Assembly: GCF_030409305.1 (NCBI RefSeq)
Contig: NZ_JAUFPQ010000023.1
Location: 344,734 to 408,733 of the forward strand
Reading direction: 5' to 3'
Source: Halomonas maura
GTDB lineage: Bacteria > Pseudomonadota > Gammaproteobacteria > Pseudomonadales > Halomonadaceae
Length of the DNA stretch: 64,000 nucleotides
A program made the position numbers and the translations under genes. Below are positions 24,043 to 34,245 of the stretch, in pieces (position 1 is the stretch's first letter; each line of letters begins with the position of its first letter). The notes below the pieces were generated by a model. It did no database searches and had not been told where the DNA came from. It saw only the letters and a program-made list of their open reading frames with translations.

Positions 24043-24077
24043 TGATCTTCACCGTGTCGAGACGTTCATGACGAACG

Positions 24078-24170
24078 TGGCGGAGAGGGAGGGATTCGAA
24101 CCCTCGATGAGGCTATAAACCCCATACTCCCTTAGCAGGGGAGCGCCTTCAGCCACTCGGCCACCTCTCC
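24078..24170 (-). tRNA. tRNA-Ser (anticodon GCT)
   Basis: A 93-nt serine tRNA with the long variable arm typical of class II tRNAs. Acceptor stem GGAGAGG pairs with CCTCTCC, the anticodon loop contains GCT (reads AGC and AGU), and discriminator G is followed by an encoded CCA. It is the first tRNA of the minus-strand cluster downstream of csrA. Confidence 0.97.
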
Positions 24171-24260
24171 CTCATCGACAGGTGCGTATCCTACCGATTT
24201 GAAAGGCCATTGTCCAGAGCCTCAGGGATTTTTCTGCGCACCTCCCTGCGACCCCGTCCC

Positions 24261-24464
24261 TCAGGCCCCGCCAGCCCCGTCATCGGCATCCCCATCCGTC
24301 TTCTCGCGCTGAATGCGTTGATAGATCTCTTCACGATGGACGGCGACATCCTTGGGGGCGTTGACGCCGATGCGGACCTGGTTGCCCTTGACGCCAAGCA
24401 CGGTGACGGTGATGTCGTCACCGATCATCAGGGTTTCGCCGACACGGCGAGTCAGGATGAGCAT
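24261..24464 (-). CDS. csrA: Carbon storage regulator CsrA (RsmA)
   Basis: A 67-residue RNA-binding dimer that represses or activates translation by binding GGA motifs in mRNA leaders and is sequestered by CsrB/Rsm-type small RNAs. The whole core is conserved: [24 protein letters not shown], then [21 protein letters not shown] (residues quoted in two parts of one run). AAGGAGATC precedes the ATG at 24464. Order lysC-csrA-tRNA-Ser-tRNA-Arg is conserved. A candidate antagonist RNA is present at 37,393-37,566. Confidence 0.97.
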   Translation of the reverse strand: MLILTRRVGETLMIGDDITVTVLGVKGNQVRIGVNAPKDVAVHREEIYQRIQREKTDGDADDGAGGA

Positions 24465-24662
24465 GACTGATCTCCTTCTCAGACTACTGACTACGGGATG
24501 CTCGTCTTCGACAGGCGACGACGTCGCGATGAGGGCCGCGGCGTCGTCCCTGGCCACTGGCGTCGACCATGACACCCAATGGGCTCGTTGAAAGGAAGCC
24601 CTGTCACGGTCAAGCCCCGGACTTCCCTACAAGCGTAGAAGCTGTAGACGAACTGCGACGCC

Positions 24663-25913
24663 TTATTCGCTTTCGATATCGTCCTTGTCGAGACCGAAGG
24701 CCTGGTGCAGGGCGCGCACCGCCAGCTCCATGTGCTTCTCGTCGACCACCACCGAGATCTTGATCTCGGAGGTGGAGACCATGCGGATGTTGATGTTCTC
24801 CTCGGCCAGCACGCGGAACATCTTGGAGGCCACGCCGGCGTGGGAGCGCATGCCCACGCCGACCAGGGAGACCTTGGCGATCTTGTCGTCGCCCTTGACC
24901 TCGCCCTCGCCCAACTCGGGCAGCACCTGCTCCTCGAGGATCCTGAGGGTCTGCTTGTAGTCGCCCTTGGCGACGGTGAAGGTGAAGTCGGTGTAGTCGC
25001 CGGCCGGGGCCACGTTCTGCACGATCATGTCGACCTCGATGTTGGCATCGGCGATCGGCCCCAGGATGCGCGAGGCCACGCCGGGCACATCCGGAGTATT
25101 GAGCAGGGTCAGCTTGGCCTCGTTGGCGGTGAAGGCGATACCGGAGATCAGCGGTTCTTCCATGGAGTCCTCGTCTTGGTCGGTGTCTGCGACGATCAGG
25201 GTGCCGGGGCCGTCCTCGAAGCTGGACAGCACACGCAGCGGAACGTTGTACTTGCCGGCGAACTCGACGGCGCGAATCTGCAGCACCTTGGAGCCGAGGC
25301 TCGCCAGCTCGAGCATCTCCTCCACGGTGATGGAGTCCAGGCGCTGGGCCCGGGAGCAGACCCGCGGGTCGGTGGTGTAGACGCCATCGACGTCGGTGTA
25401 GATCTGGCACTCGTCGGCGCCCAGCGCCGCGGCCAGGGCCACCCCGGTGGTGTCAGAGCCGCCGCGACCGAGGGTGGTGATGTTGCCCTCCTCGTCGACG
25501 CCCTGGAAGCCGGCGACCACGGCCACCTGGCCGTCGTCCAGGTCCTGGCGCATGTCCTCGGTCTCGATGCGCTGGATGCGCGCCTTGGTGTGGGCGCTGT
25601 CGGTCATGATGCCGACCTGGGAGCCGGTGTAGGAGGTGGCCGGCACGCCCAGCTTGTGCAGGGCCATGGTCAGCAGCGAGATGGTGACCTGTTCGCCGGT
25701 GGAGACCAGCATGTCCATCTCGCGCGGGGTCGGGTCGTCGTTGATGTCGTTGGCCAGGCCGATCAGGCGGTTGGTCTCGCCGCTCATGGCCGAGACCACG
25801 ACCACGACCTGATGGCCGGCGTCACGGAAGCCCTTGACCTTCTCGGCCACGGCCTTGATGCGCTCCACGGAGCCCACCGAGGTGCCGCCGAACTTCTGTA
25901 CGTATAATGCCAT
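24663..25913 (-). CDS. lysC: Aspartate kinase (LysC)
   Basis: This enzyme phosphorylates aspartate, the first step towards lysine, threonine, methionine and diaminopimelate, and in halophiles also ectoine through aspartate semialdehyde. The 416-residue protein has the kinase domain start MALYVQKFGGTSVG, then VSAMSGETNRL, GRGGSDTTGVALAAALGA and YTDVDGVYTTDPR. Two C-terminal ACT domains (LTLLNTPDVPGVASRI, KVSLVGVGMRSHAGVA) serve as the feedback-binding region. It resembles the single Pseudomonas-type monofunctional kinase. The downstream neighbour is csrA after a 198-bp spacer, so csrA probably has its own promoter as well. Confidence 0.97.
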   Translation of the reverse strand: MALYVQKFGGTSVGSVERIKAVAEKVKGFRDAGHQVVVVVSAMSGETNRLIGLANDINDDPTPREMDMLVSTGEQVTISLLTMALHKLGVPATSYTGSQVGIMTDSAHTKARIQRIETEDMRQDLDDGQVAVVAGFQGVDEEGNITTLGRGGSDTTGVALAAALGADECQIYTDVDGVYTTDPRVCSRAQRLDSITVEEMLELASLGSKVLQIRAVEFAGKYNVPLRVLSSFEDGPGTLIVADTDQDEDSMEEPLISGIAFTANEAKLTLLNTPDVPGVASRILGPIADANIEVDMIVQNVAPAGDYTDFTFTVAKGDYKQTLRILEEQVLPELGEGEVKGDDKIAKVSLVGVGMRSHAGVASKMFRVLAEENINIRMVSTSEIKISVVVDEKHMELAVRALHQAFGLDKDDIESE

Positions 25914-25979
25914 GTGTCGTTATCCCTCGTTTCGAGTTAGCGTTCGAATGAGTGAAGGGTGATGGAGGCCGTAAAGACC

Positions 25980-26011
25980 GGGGGCCGGAGGCATCGCTGC
26001 CTCCGGCCCCC
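25980..26011 (-). terminator. Hairpin terminator after alaS
   Basis: A perfect 13- to 14-bp stem (GGGGGCCGGAGGCA and complement, 4-base loop TCGC) lies nine bases past the alaS stop. On the minus strand it is followed by GGTCTTTAC, a modest T tract. Confidence 0.8.
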
Positions 26012-26020
26012 CCGGAAGGA

Positions 26021-28627
26021 CTAGAGCCGGTCCTCGAGCCACACCGGGACGCTCTCCAGCGCCCCCGGCAGGGACGCGACATCACTGCCGCCGGCCTGGG
26101 CCATGTCGGGGCGCCCGCCGCCCTTGCCACCGACCTGGGAGGCCACGTGGTTGACCAGCTCGCCGGCCTTGACGCGGGCGGTGAGGTCGTCGGTGACCCC
26201 GGCGATCAGGCTGACCTTGCCGGCGCTCTCGTCGGCCACGCCCAGCACCACGATGCCGGAGCCCAGCTTGTTCTTGAGCTGGTCGAGCATGCCGCGCAGC
26301 TCCTTGCCGGACACGCCCTCCAGGCGCTTGGCCAGCACCTTGACGCCCTTGACCTCGCGGGCCTCGCCGAGCATGTCGTTGCCGGCGGCGCTGGCCAGCT
26401 TGCCCTTGAGCCGCTCGAGCTCCTTCTCCAGGCCGCGGTTGCGCTCGACCAGCGCGTCGACCCGCTCCTCGAGCTGCTCGGGCTTGGCCTTGAGGCGCTC
26501 GGCGAGGCGACCCACCCGAGCCTCCTGCTCACGGAAGTAGGCCAGCGCGCCCTCGCCGGTGATCGCCTCGATGCGTCGCACGCCGCTGGCGATGCCCGCC
26601 TCGCTGACCACATGGCAGCAGCCGATGTCACCGCTGCGCGCCACGTGGGTGCCGCCGCACAGCTCCACGGAGAAGCCGTCGGCGCCGATGGTCAGCACCC
26701 GCACGTCCTCGGCGTACTTGGCCTCGAACAGCGCCGCCGCGCCTCTCGCCTTGGCCTCGTCGAGGGTCATGTGCTCGATGTGGGTGTCGGCATTGGCCAG
26801 CACCTGCTCGTTGACCAGGCGCTCCACCTCGGCCAGCTGCTCGGCGGTCATCGGCTCGAAGTGGCTGAAGTCGAAGCGCAGCCGTTCCGGCGTCACCAGC
26901 GAGCCCTTCTGCTGGACGTGATCGCCCAGCACCATGCGCAGCGCCTGGTGCAGCAGGTGGGTGGCGGAGTGGTTGCGCACCGTGGCGGCGCGCAGGGCCG
27001 GGTCGACCCGGGGCGTCACCCGGGCGCCGACCACCAGCTCGCCCTCGAGCAGCACGCCGTGATGCAGGTGGTGGCCGGCCTGCTTCTGGGTATCGGTGAC
27101 CAGGAAGCGGCCGCCCTCGAGCGTCAGGTAGCCGGTGTCGCCCACCTGGCCGCCGGACTCGCCGTAGAAGGGAGTGCGGTCCAGCACCACCACGCCGCGC
27201 TGCTCCGCCGTCAGCTTGGCCAGCGGGTTGCCCTCGCGGTCGACCAGGGCTGTGACGGTGGCACTATCCTCCAGCCGGTCATAGCCGGTGAAGGCGGTCT
27301 CGCCCTCGAGGTCCAGCGCCGCGCCGTAGTCGGCGTCGAACTGGCTGGCCGCCCGGGCGCGCTCGCGCTGGGCCTCCAGCTCGCGCTCGAAGCCGGCCTC
27401 GTCGAGGCTGACGCCGCGCTCGCGGCAGACGTCGGCGGTCAGGTCATAGGGGAAGCCGTAGGTGTCGTAGAGCTTGAACACCGTCTCGCCGGCCAGCACC
27501 TCGCCCTCGAGCTCGCCCAGGGCGTCCTCGAGCAGGCCCATGCCGTGCTCCAGGGTGCGGGCGAACTGCTCCTCCTCCTTGAGCAGCACACGCTCGATCT
27601 GGTGGCGCGCCTCGCGCAGCTCGGGATAGGCGTCGCCCATCACGACATCCAGCGCCCCGACCAGCTTGTGGAAGAAGTTGCCCTTGGCGCCCAGCTTGTG
27701 GCCATGGCGCACCGCCCGGCGGATGATCCGGCGCAGCACGTAGCCGCGCCCCTCGTTGGAGGGCAGCACGCCGTCGGCGATCAGGAAGGCGCAGGAACGG
27801 ATATGGTCGGCGATCACGCGCAGCGAGGGCGTGGTGGTATCGGCGTGGCCGGTGGCCCGGGCCGCGGCCTCGAGCAGGTACTGGAAGAGGTCGATCTCGT
27901 AGTTGGAGTGGACGCCCTGCATCACCGCGGCGATCCGCTCGAGGCCCATGCCGGTATCGATGGACGGCTTGGGCAACGGGTGCATCTCGCCGCCGGCGTC
28001 CCGGTCGAACTGCATGAACACCAGGTTCCAGATCTCGATGTAGCGGTCACCGTCCTCCTCGGGGCTGCCGGGAGGCCCCCCCCACACCTCGGGGCCGTGA
28101 TCGAAGAAGATCTCGGAGCTCGGGCCGCAGGGGCCGGTGTCGCCCATCTGCCAGAAGTTGTCCTCGTCGAGCCTGGAGAAGCGCTCGGGGTCGACGCCGA
28201 TCTCGTCCTTCCAGATGCGCTCGGCCTCGTCGTCGCTGATATGGACGGTGACCCACAGCTTCTCACTGGGCAGCCCCAGCACCTCGGTGAGGAAGGTCCA
28301 GGCGAAGCGGATGGCATCCCGCTTGAAGTAGTCACCGAAGCTGAAGTTGCCCAGCATCTCGAAGAAGGTATGGTGGCGCGCGGTATAGCCGACGTTGTCC
28401 AGGTCGTTGTGCTTGCCGCCGGCACGCACGCAGCGCTGCGCCGAGGTGGCGCGGACATAGGGCCGCGGGTCGCGCCCGAGGAAGACATCCTTGAACGGCA
28501 CCATGCCGGCATTGGTGAACAGCAGCGTCGGGTCGTTGCCCGGCACCAGGGAGCTGGACGGCACGATGGTGTGCCCCTGCTCCTCGAAGTACTTCAGAAA
28601 GGCCTGTCTGATGTCTGCGCTTTTCAT
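26021..28627 (-). CDS. alaS: Alanyl-tRNA synthetase
   Basis: AlaRS charges tRNA-Ala and clears Ser/Gly mischarging. The 868-residue protein has the class II catalytic domain ([47 protein letters not shown]), the editing domain with the HxxxH zinc motif ([13 protein letters not shown]) and CGGTHV, a coiled coil, and a C-terminal C-Ala domain with [15 protein letters not shown]. It is normal length. It lies between recX and lysC, as in many gammaproteobacteria. The 286-bp upstream spacer contains a palindromic MITE-like element whose near end is 77 bases from the start codon. Confidence 0.98.
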   Translation of the reverse strand: MKSADIRQAFLKYFEEQGHTIVPSSSLVPGNDPTLLFTNAGMVPFKDVFLGRDPRPYVRATSAQRCVRAGGKHNDLDNVGYTARHHTFFEMLGNFSFGDYFKRDAIRFAWTFLTEVLGLPSEKLWVTVHISDDEAERIWKDEIGVDPERFSRLDEDNFWQMGDTGPCGPSSEIFFDHGPEVWGGPPGSPEEDGDRYIEIWNLVFMQFDRDAGGEMHPLPKPSIDTGMGLERIAAVMQGVHSNYEIDLFQYLLEAAARATGHADTTTPSLRVIADHIRSCAFLIADGVLPSNEGRGYVLRRIIRRAVRHGHKLGAKGNFFHKLVGALDVVMGDAYPELREARHQIERVLLKEEEQFARTLEHGMGLLEDALGELEGEVLAGETVFKLYDTYGFPYDLTADVCRERGVSLDEAGFERELEAQRERARAASQFDADYGAALDLEGETAFTGYDRLEDSATVTALVDREGNPLAKLTAEQRGVVVLDRTPFYGESGGQVGDTGYLTLEGGRFLVTDTQKQAGHHLHHGVLLEGELVVGARVTPRVDPALRAATVRNHSATHLLHQALRMVLGDHVQQKGSLVTPERLRFDFSHFEPMTAEQLAEVERLVNEQVLANADTHIEHMTLDEAKARGAAALFEAKYAEDVRVLTIGADGFSVELCGGTHVARSGDIGCCHVVSEAGIASGVRRIEAITGEGALAYFREQEARVGRLAERLKAKPEQLEERVDALVERNRGLEKELERLKGKLASAAGNDMLGEAREVKGVKVLAKRLEGVSGKELRGMLDQLKNKLGSGIVVLGVADESAGKVSLIAGVTDDLTARVKAGELVNHVASQVGGKGGGRPDMAQAGGSDVASLPGALESVPVWLEDRL

Positions 28628-28704
28628 GGGGTATCCGTGGCGATAAGCATGGTGGCCCGCCGGGCGGGCAGTGCAGCCGTCATCGAGCTGCCACCCTGGG
28701 CACT

Positions 28705-28848
28705 AGGAAGCACTGTATAAATTGGCGAGCGCGCTCAAGCACAAGGCGCGCGGAGCACAGCAACCGGAGCCTATGGGCTATAGGTGAGGATTGCGAGCAC
28801 CGCGTAACGCAGTGATTGAGCCGCGCAGACATTTAGACAGTGTTTCCT
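28705..28848. mobile_element. 144-bp palindromic MITE-like element
   Basis: The left end AGGAAGCACTGTATAAAT and the right end, read as reverse complement, AGGAAACACTGTCTAAAT match at 16 of 18 positions. Imperfect matching continues inward (CTCAAGCAC against CTCAATCAC) to a central CCTAT-GGGCT-ATAGG hairpin at 28770-28784. The whole element can fold into one long imperfect hairpin. It has no ORF. Terminal inverted repeats, small size and lack of coding capacity are typical of MITEs mobilised by a related insertion sequence. The parent IS family cannot be named from here, and a target-site duplication is not obvious. It lies between recX and alaS and may supply part of the alaS promoter. Confidence 0.65.
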
Positions 28849-28913
28849 CCGCAAAGGGAGCCATTATAGCGCAGCCGTCAAGCGACTAAAGGGAGGAAGG
28901 CCGTCGGGAGGGA

Positions 28914-29384
28914 TCAGGCGTCGTCCCAGGCGTGCGCGAGGGCGTGCCTGAGCTGGTCGAAGTCGAAGCCGCGACCGGCCAGGAAGCGCTCGCGGCGGGC
29001 GCGCTCTCGAGGCCCCTCGCCGGGGCCGGGAAAGCGTCGCGCCAGGACCTCGGCGGCCAGCGCGAACCAGTCGACCTCGTCGTCGGCCTCACGGAAGGCC
29101 GTCCGCGCGGTGTCGTCGTCGATGCCCCGCCGCCCCAGCTCGGCACGGATCCTCACCGGGCCCTGGCCGCGGGCCACCCGGGACCGCAGGAAGCTCTCGG
29201 CGAAGCGCGCATCGCTCTGCAGCCCCTGCTCGACCAGGGCGTCGAGGCAGGCCTCGACCTCGCCGGCCGCGTGGCCCCGGGCGGCGAGGCGCTCGCGCAG
29301 CTCGCCCCGGGCATACTCGCGCCGGGCCAGCAGGCGGATGGCGTCCTCCCGGGGCGTGGCGTCGGCGGCGAGGCGCTCGCGCAT
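28914..29384 (-). CDS. recX: Regulatory protein RecX
   Basis: RecX binds inside the RecA filament groove and limits RecA activity. The 156-residue all-helical protein has the family repeats: [19 protein letters not shown] near the N-terminus, then [27 protein letters not shown] and [14 protein letters not shown] (parts of a longer match). The ATG at 29384 lies three bases after the recA stop, so both are translated from the SOS-controlled recA transcript. Confidence 0.95.
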   Translation of the reverse strand: MRERLAADATPREDAIRLLARREYARGELRERLAARGHAAGEVEACLDALVEQGLQSDARFAESFLRSRVARGQGPVRIRAELGRRGIDDDTARTAFREADDEVDWFALAAEVLARRFPGPGEGPRERARRERFLAGRGFDFDQLRHALAHAWDDA

Positions 29385-29387
29385 GGC

Positions 29388-30449
<1,062 letters not shown>

Positions 30450-30535
30450 GAAGGATCTCCTAAGCGGTCGCCGTCGAGGACGGCATGACGAAAGCGGTAA
30501 TGGCGGCGACGGGCTCGCGGCCCCTGTCGAAAGCA

Positions 30536-30551
30536 CTGTATGACTGCACAG
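30536..30551. promoter_or_regulatory. LexA (SOS) box upstream of recA
   Basis: CTGTATGACTGCACAG fits CTG-N10-CAG and lies in the recA-pncC spacer, 86 bases before the recA ATG, as expected for SOS control of recA. Confidence 0.9.
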
Positions 30552-30584
30552 TAGTATGACGAAAAATGCGGCGCTCGGCCAGCC

Positions 30585-31118
30585 TCATCTGGTGTCGCCG
30601 AGCGCATCGGCGCGGTCACCCGCCAGGGCCCGGATCAGCCCGGCCAGGGCGGCCTCCACGGCCTGCTCGCGCACCGCCTGGCGGTCGCCGGGGAAGTGCC
30701 GGCACTCGGCGAGGACGCCGTCGGCGCTTCCCCAGGCCAGCCAGACCGTACCCACCGGCTTGTCGGGGCTGCCCCCGCCGGGACCGGCCACGCCGCTGAC
30801 GGCCACGGCCAGGTCGGCACCGCTCTCCCGGCAAGCGCCGGCCACCATGGCCTCGACCACCTCGCGGCTGACCGCGCCGCGGGCTTCGAGCAACGACGCC
30901 GGCACCCCCAGCAGGCGGGACTTGGCGCCGTTGGCATAGGTCACGTAGCCGGTCTCGAAGTAATCGGAGCTGCCGGCCACCGCGGTGATGGCGCTGGCCA
31001 CCCCGCCACCGGTACAGGACTCCGCGGCGGTGACGCTGACGCCTCGTCCCCGGCAGAGCTCGCCCAGTCGCTCGGCCAGGGCGTGTCCCTCCCCCGCCTG
31101 CCTTGTCGCGTTGCTCAC
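30585..31118 (-). CDS. pncC: Nicotinamide-nucleotide amidohydrolase PncC (CinA C-terminal family)
   Basis: PncC deamidates NMN to nicotinate mononucleotide in the pyridine nucleotide cycle. The 177-residue stand-alone CinA-C domain has the active-site segment VTAAESCTGGGVASA (S34, T36 region), then VTYANGAKSRLLGV and AVSGVAGPGGGSPDKPVGTVWLAW. The start is GTG at 31118 with GAGGAGG five bases upstream. It is the conserved neighbour of recA in gammaproteobacteria. Confidence 0.94.
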   Translation of the reverse strand: MSNATRQAGEGHALAERLGELCRGRGVSVTAAESCTGGGVASAITAVAGSSDYFETGYVTYANGAKSRLLGVPASLLEARGAVSREVVEAMVAGACRESGADLAVAVSGVAGPGGGSPDKPVGTVWLAWGSADGVLAECRHFPGDRQAVREQAVEAALAGLIRALAGDRADALGDTR

Positions 31119-31181
31119 CCCCGCCTCCTCGTCTACCGGCCTGAGTCGGTCGACAGCTTAGCAGACAAGGGCCCGGCGACG

Positions 31182-34079
31182 TCATGACTCGCCGGCCGGA
31201 AAGTCCTCGAGCACCCGACGACAGCCCGGCCCGACCGATTCACCGGTGCCCGGCTCGATCCATGGCAGGATCGCCAGCGGTGGCGCGATCAGGGCCCCCA
31301 GCATCGAGAGGATCCCGCGCGCCACCAGTTCCCGCGACACCACATCGACCCGCGGACTCTCCAGCGGCCCGCGGAGGGTCACCGGGGAGTTCGAGGCAGG
31401 CAGGCTGACGTCCTTGGGGTGTGCCTCGAAGACCAGCTCGAGGCGCTCGGCATCCAGGTCGATGGCCCCGCCACCGGTCAGGTTGGAGTCGTCCGTGTCG
31501 ATGAACAGCTGCGTCAAGGCCGCCCGCCCGCGGTCGCTGTCGAGGCGGGCGTAGGCACAGCGCATGGCCACCTGCTGGGACCCGCTCAGCGCGGCCAGCA
31601 GGGCCTCGCCGACGTCGAGCCCGATGGCCTCGATCAGCAGCATATCCAGGCGCCCCCCGGCCATGGCCAGCTCCAGGGTGCCGTCGAGACTCGCCATGCT
31701 CTCGTCGAGCGAGCGACCGCGGAAGCGCAGCGCGCCCTCGCCGCCGAGCGTTCCGGCGGAGTCCCGGGCGACCTCGGGCAACCCGGCGCGCCGCAGCAAC
31801 GGCTTGAGGTTGACCCCGCGCAGGGCGATATCGAGATCGCCCTGCAGGACCTCACCCCGCGCGTCGAGGCGCGTCCGCCCCGTCACCTCACCGCCACCGA
31901 GGCCGATGCGCAGCGGCGCCAGGGTGAGCTGCCCGCGTTCCAGGGCGAGGTCGACGGCCACGTCGGACAGCGGCACATGCCGGGCGTTCACGCTGGCCGC
32001 CCGATACGTCACCTCGGCGTCCATGCGGCGCAACCCGGCCAGGTTCCAACGACGGTCAGGGAAGACGCCGGGGCGTCGCGCCTGCTGCCGGGCAAGACGC
32101 CGCTGCTCCGGCGAGGCCTCCTCCCCCGGCCCGGTGTCGGGCGCCAGGCCGACCAGCGGCCCGAGGTCGTCGAGATCGAGGCGTCGCGACGTCAGGCGGG
32201 CCTGCAAGCGGTGGCGCTCGCCGAGGTGCAGGCTGAGCTCGCCGGCGAGGTCGCTGTCTCCCACCCGCCCTCGGGCGTCGCGCAGGCGGACCCGATCCTC
32301 CTGCAGCCGCAGCTCGCCGCTCAACTCGTAGGGCGGCAGCTCCGGCAGGGGCAGGCCGAGGAGGGGAGTGAGCCGGGACGGACTGGGTCCCGACAGCTGG
32401 AAGCGACCGGTCACCGCGGCGAGCTGCAGCGGCTGCTGGATGCTGCCATCCACCCGCAGCCGGGTCTCCCGCGAGGTGATCAGGCCCCGTACCGGATAGG
32501 GCCGGTCGGGCACGTTCAGGTCCAGCAGCGGCCCGACCGTCAGGTCATAGGCGAAGGGCTCGTCGCGGTAGCGCCCGCGCCCCCGCAGGAGTACGCCGGG
32601 GACCGCGCTCCCCTCGACCGGGGCGGTCTCGGCGTTCAGCGCCAGCGCCAGCGACTGCGCCGGGGCGCGATAGTCGAGCGAGGTGTCGTCGAAGGCCAGG
32701 GTCGCCTCGGTGATCCGCACCCGCAGGCGCCCATCGAGGGTGCCTGCCTCGGGATAGCCCAGCGGTGCCAGGACCTCTCCCAGCTCGAGGCGCGTCACCC
32801 GGGTGTCGAGATCGCCGGCGAGGGTCCCGGCGCCGACCTCGAGCCAGCCCCGGGTGGTCAGCGCACTCTGGCCCCGGGCGACATGCAGTCGCGCCAGGTC
32901 CAGGCGATTCGCCTCGAGCCGGCCGTCGACGGCGACATCGTCGAGCACCGTGTCGCCGTAGCCCAGCCGACCCACTTCCAGCGCCAGCTCGGCGTCGAGG
33001 CGACGCAGCGGCGCCAGGCGCTGCGCCCAGCGCCGATTCCAGGTGATGTCCTCGAGCGTCTCCTCGATCTCGCGCTCGGCCTCGCGGCGCTCCTCGGGCC
33101 GGCGGAGCCGGGTGATGCCCCAGCGCTCCAGGCTCAGGCGATCGGCCTTGAGCCGCGCCTCGAGGCGGGGCCGCCCGCCCGGGGCGAAGACCAGCGTCCC
33201 GGCCACATGGCTCTCCCCCAGGTGACCGTCGAAGTCGTCCAGCGCCCAGCGCGAGGGCATATAGTCCAGGCGTCCAGCGAGATCCAGCGCCGGCAGGTCC
33301 AGGCCCGGCCGGCCCACCAGCCCGGCCAGGTCGGCCTCCTCCGGTGCGACCAGCTCGATCCGCCCGACGAGATGCGCCCCGTCCAGGCGGCCGTCGAGTC
33401 GGGCCCGGACATGCCCCAGGCGCGCCCCGACGGCCAGCGGGTAGTCGGCTCGGGAGGCCATCAGGCCCGCCAGGGGGGCGCCTCGCCCGCTGGCCCGCAG
33501 TGGCTGGCCGCGAACGGCCCCGCGGGCGGCGATGGTCAGCCCGGCCGACGGGTCGCCATCCCGGTCGGTGTCCAGGGCGACGCTCAGGTCGATCTCCCGG
33601 GCCGGGTCTCGATAGGTCAGCCGCCCCCGCGCCACACTGACGCGCCCGGGGCGCAGCCCCGAGCCGTCCCCGGCTGCCGCCCGCTTGCCCACCAGACCGG
33701 TCCAGTTGCGGCGGCCGTCCGGGTGTCGCCTCAAGTGAAGCTCGGGACGCACCAGGGCGAGGCTCACCAGCTCCACGCGACCCTGCAGCAGGCGGGTGGT
33801 GTCCAGGGCGACGCTCAGCGACGCCAGGTGCAGCAAGTGCGGCTGACGCGCCCAGGCGGGATTGTCGACGCCGACGTCCTCGAGGCGCACCGTCAGCGGC
33901 CAGCCCCAGTCGATCTCCAGGGCACCGATCGTTACCGCCCGCCCGTTCAGGCGCTGACTGACCTGGTCCTCCAGCCAATGCCGTGCCCAGGGGGACTCCA
34001 GCAGCAGCATCGCCGACACCACCCCCACGAGCCCCAGCCCCAGGAGGGCCGCCAACCCGCGCCGAACCGCCTTGGCCAC
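31182..34079 (-). CDS. AsmA family protein
   Basis: A 965-residue AsmA-like protein. Such proteins are anchored in the inner membrane and have a long periplasmic beta-groove that probably moves lipids between the membranes. An N-terminal membrane segment (GLAALLGLGLVGVVSAMLLL) is followed by SPWARHWLEDQVSQRLNGR, typical of AsmA starts. Many beta-strand repeats follow, and the C-terminal AsmA domain has the LxGGGAIDLDAERLEL pattern. I choose the GTG at 34079, which has GGGAGG five bases upstream; the frame stays open further upstream into the mutS leader without similarity. It is divergent from mutS. The substrate is unknown. Confidence 0.9.
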   Translation of the reverse strand: MAKAVRRGLAALLGLGLVGVVSAMLLLESPWARHWLEDQVSQRLNGRAVTIGALEIDWGWPLTVRLEDVGVDNPAWARQPHLLHLASLSVALDTTRLLQGRVELVSLALVRPELHLRRHPDGRRNWTGLVGKRAAAGDGSGLRPGRVSVARGRLTYRDPAREIDLSVALDTDRDGDPSAGLTIAARGAVRGQPLRASGRGAPLAGLMASRADYPLAVGARLGHVRARLDGRLDGAHLVGRIELVAPEEADLAGLVGRPGLDLPALDLAGRLDYMPSRWALDDFDGHLGESHVAGTLVFAPGGRPRLEARLKADRLSLERWGITRLRRPEERREAEREIEETLEDITWNRRWAQRLAPLRRLDAELALEVGRLGYGDTVLDDVAVDGRLEANRLDLARLHVARGQSALTTRGWLEVGAGTLAGDLDTRVTRLELGEVLAPLGYPEAGTLDGRLRVRITEATLAFDDTSLDYRAPAQSLALALNAETAPVEGSAVPGVLLRGRGRYRDEPFAYDLTVGPLLDLNVPDRPYPVRGLITSRETRLRVDGSIQQPLQLAAVTGRFQLSGPSPSRLTPLLGLPLPELPPYELSGELRLQEDRVRLRDARGRVGDSDLAGELSLHLGERHRLQARLTSRRLDLDDLGPLVGLAPDTGPGEEASPEQRRLARQQARRPGVFPDRRWNLAGLRRMDAEVTYRAASVNARHVPLSDVAVDLALERGQLTLAPLRIGLGGGEVTGRTRLDARGEVLQGDLDIALRGVNLKPLLRRAGLPEVARDSAGTLGGEGALRFRGRSLDESMASLDGTLELAMAGGRLDMLLIEAIGLDVGEALLAALSGSQQVAMRCAYARLDSDRGRAALTQLFIDTDDSNLTGGGAIDLDAERLELVFEAHPKDVSLPASNSPVTLRGPLESPRVDVVSRELVARGILSMLGALIAPPLAILPWIEPGTGESVGPGCRRVLEDFPAGES

Positions 34080-34245
34080 GTCCGCCTCCCGTCGCCCGGC
34101 CCCCGCCCTGCCCCGCCCCGGGGCTGGCCGAGCCTCCCCTTGAGGATAGCCGAGGCTGGCCGCCGAGCTGTCATGGCAGCGGCGGTCTGCGCTAGAATTG
34201 CCGCTCGCAAATGCCCCGACACAATCAACCCCGTAAGGCGTGACG

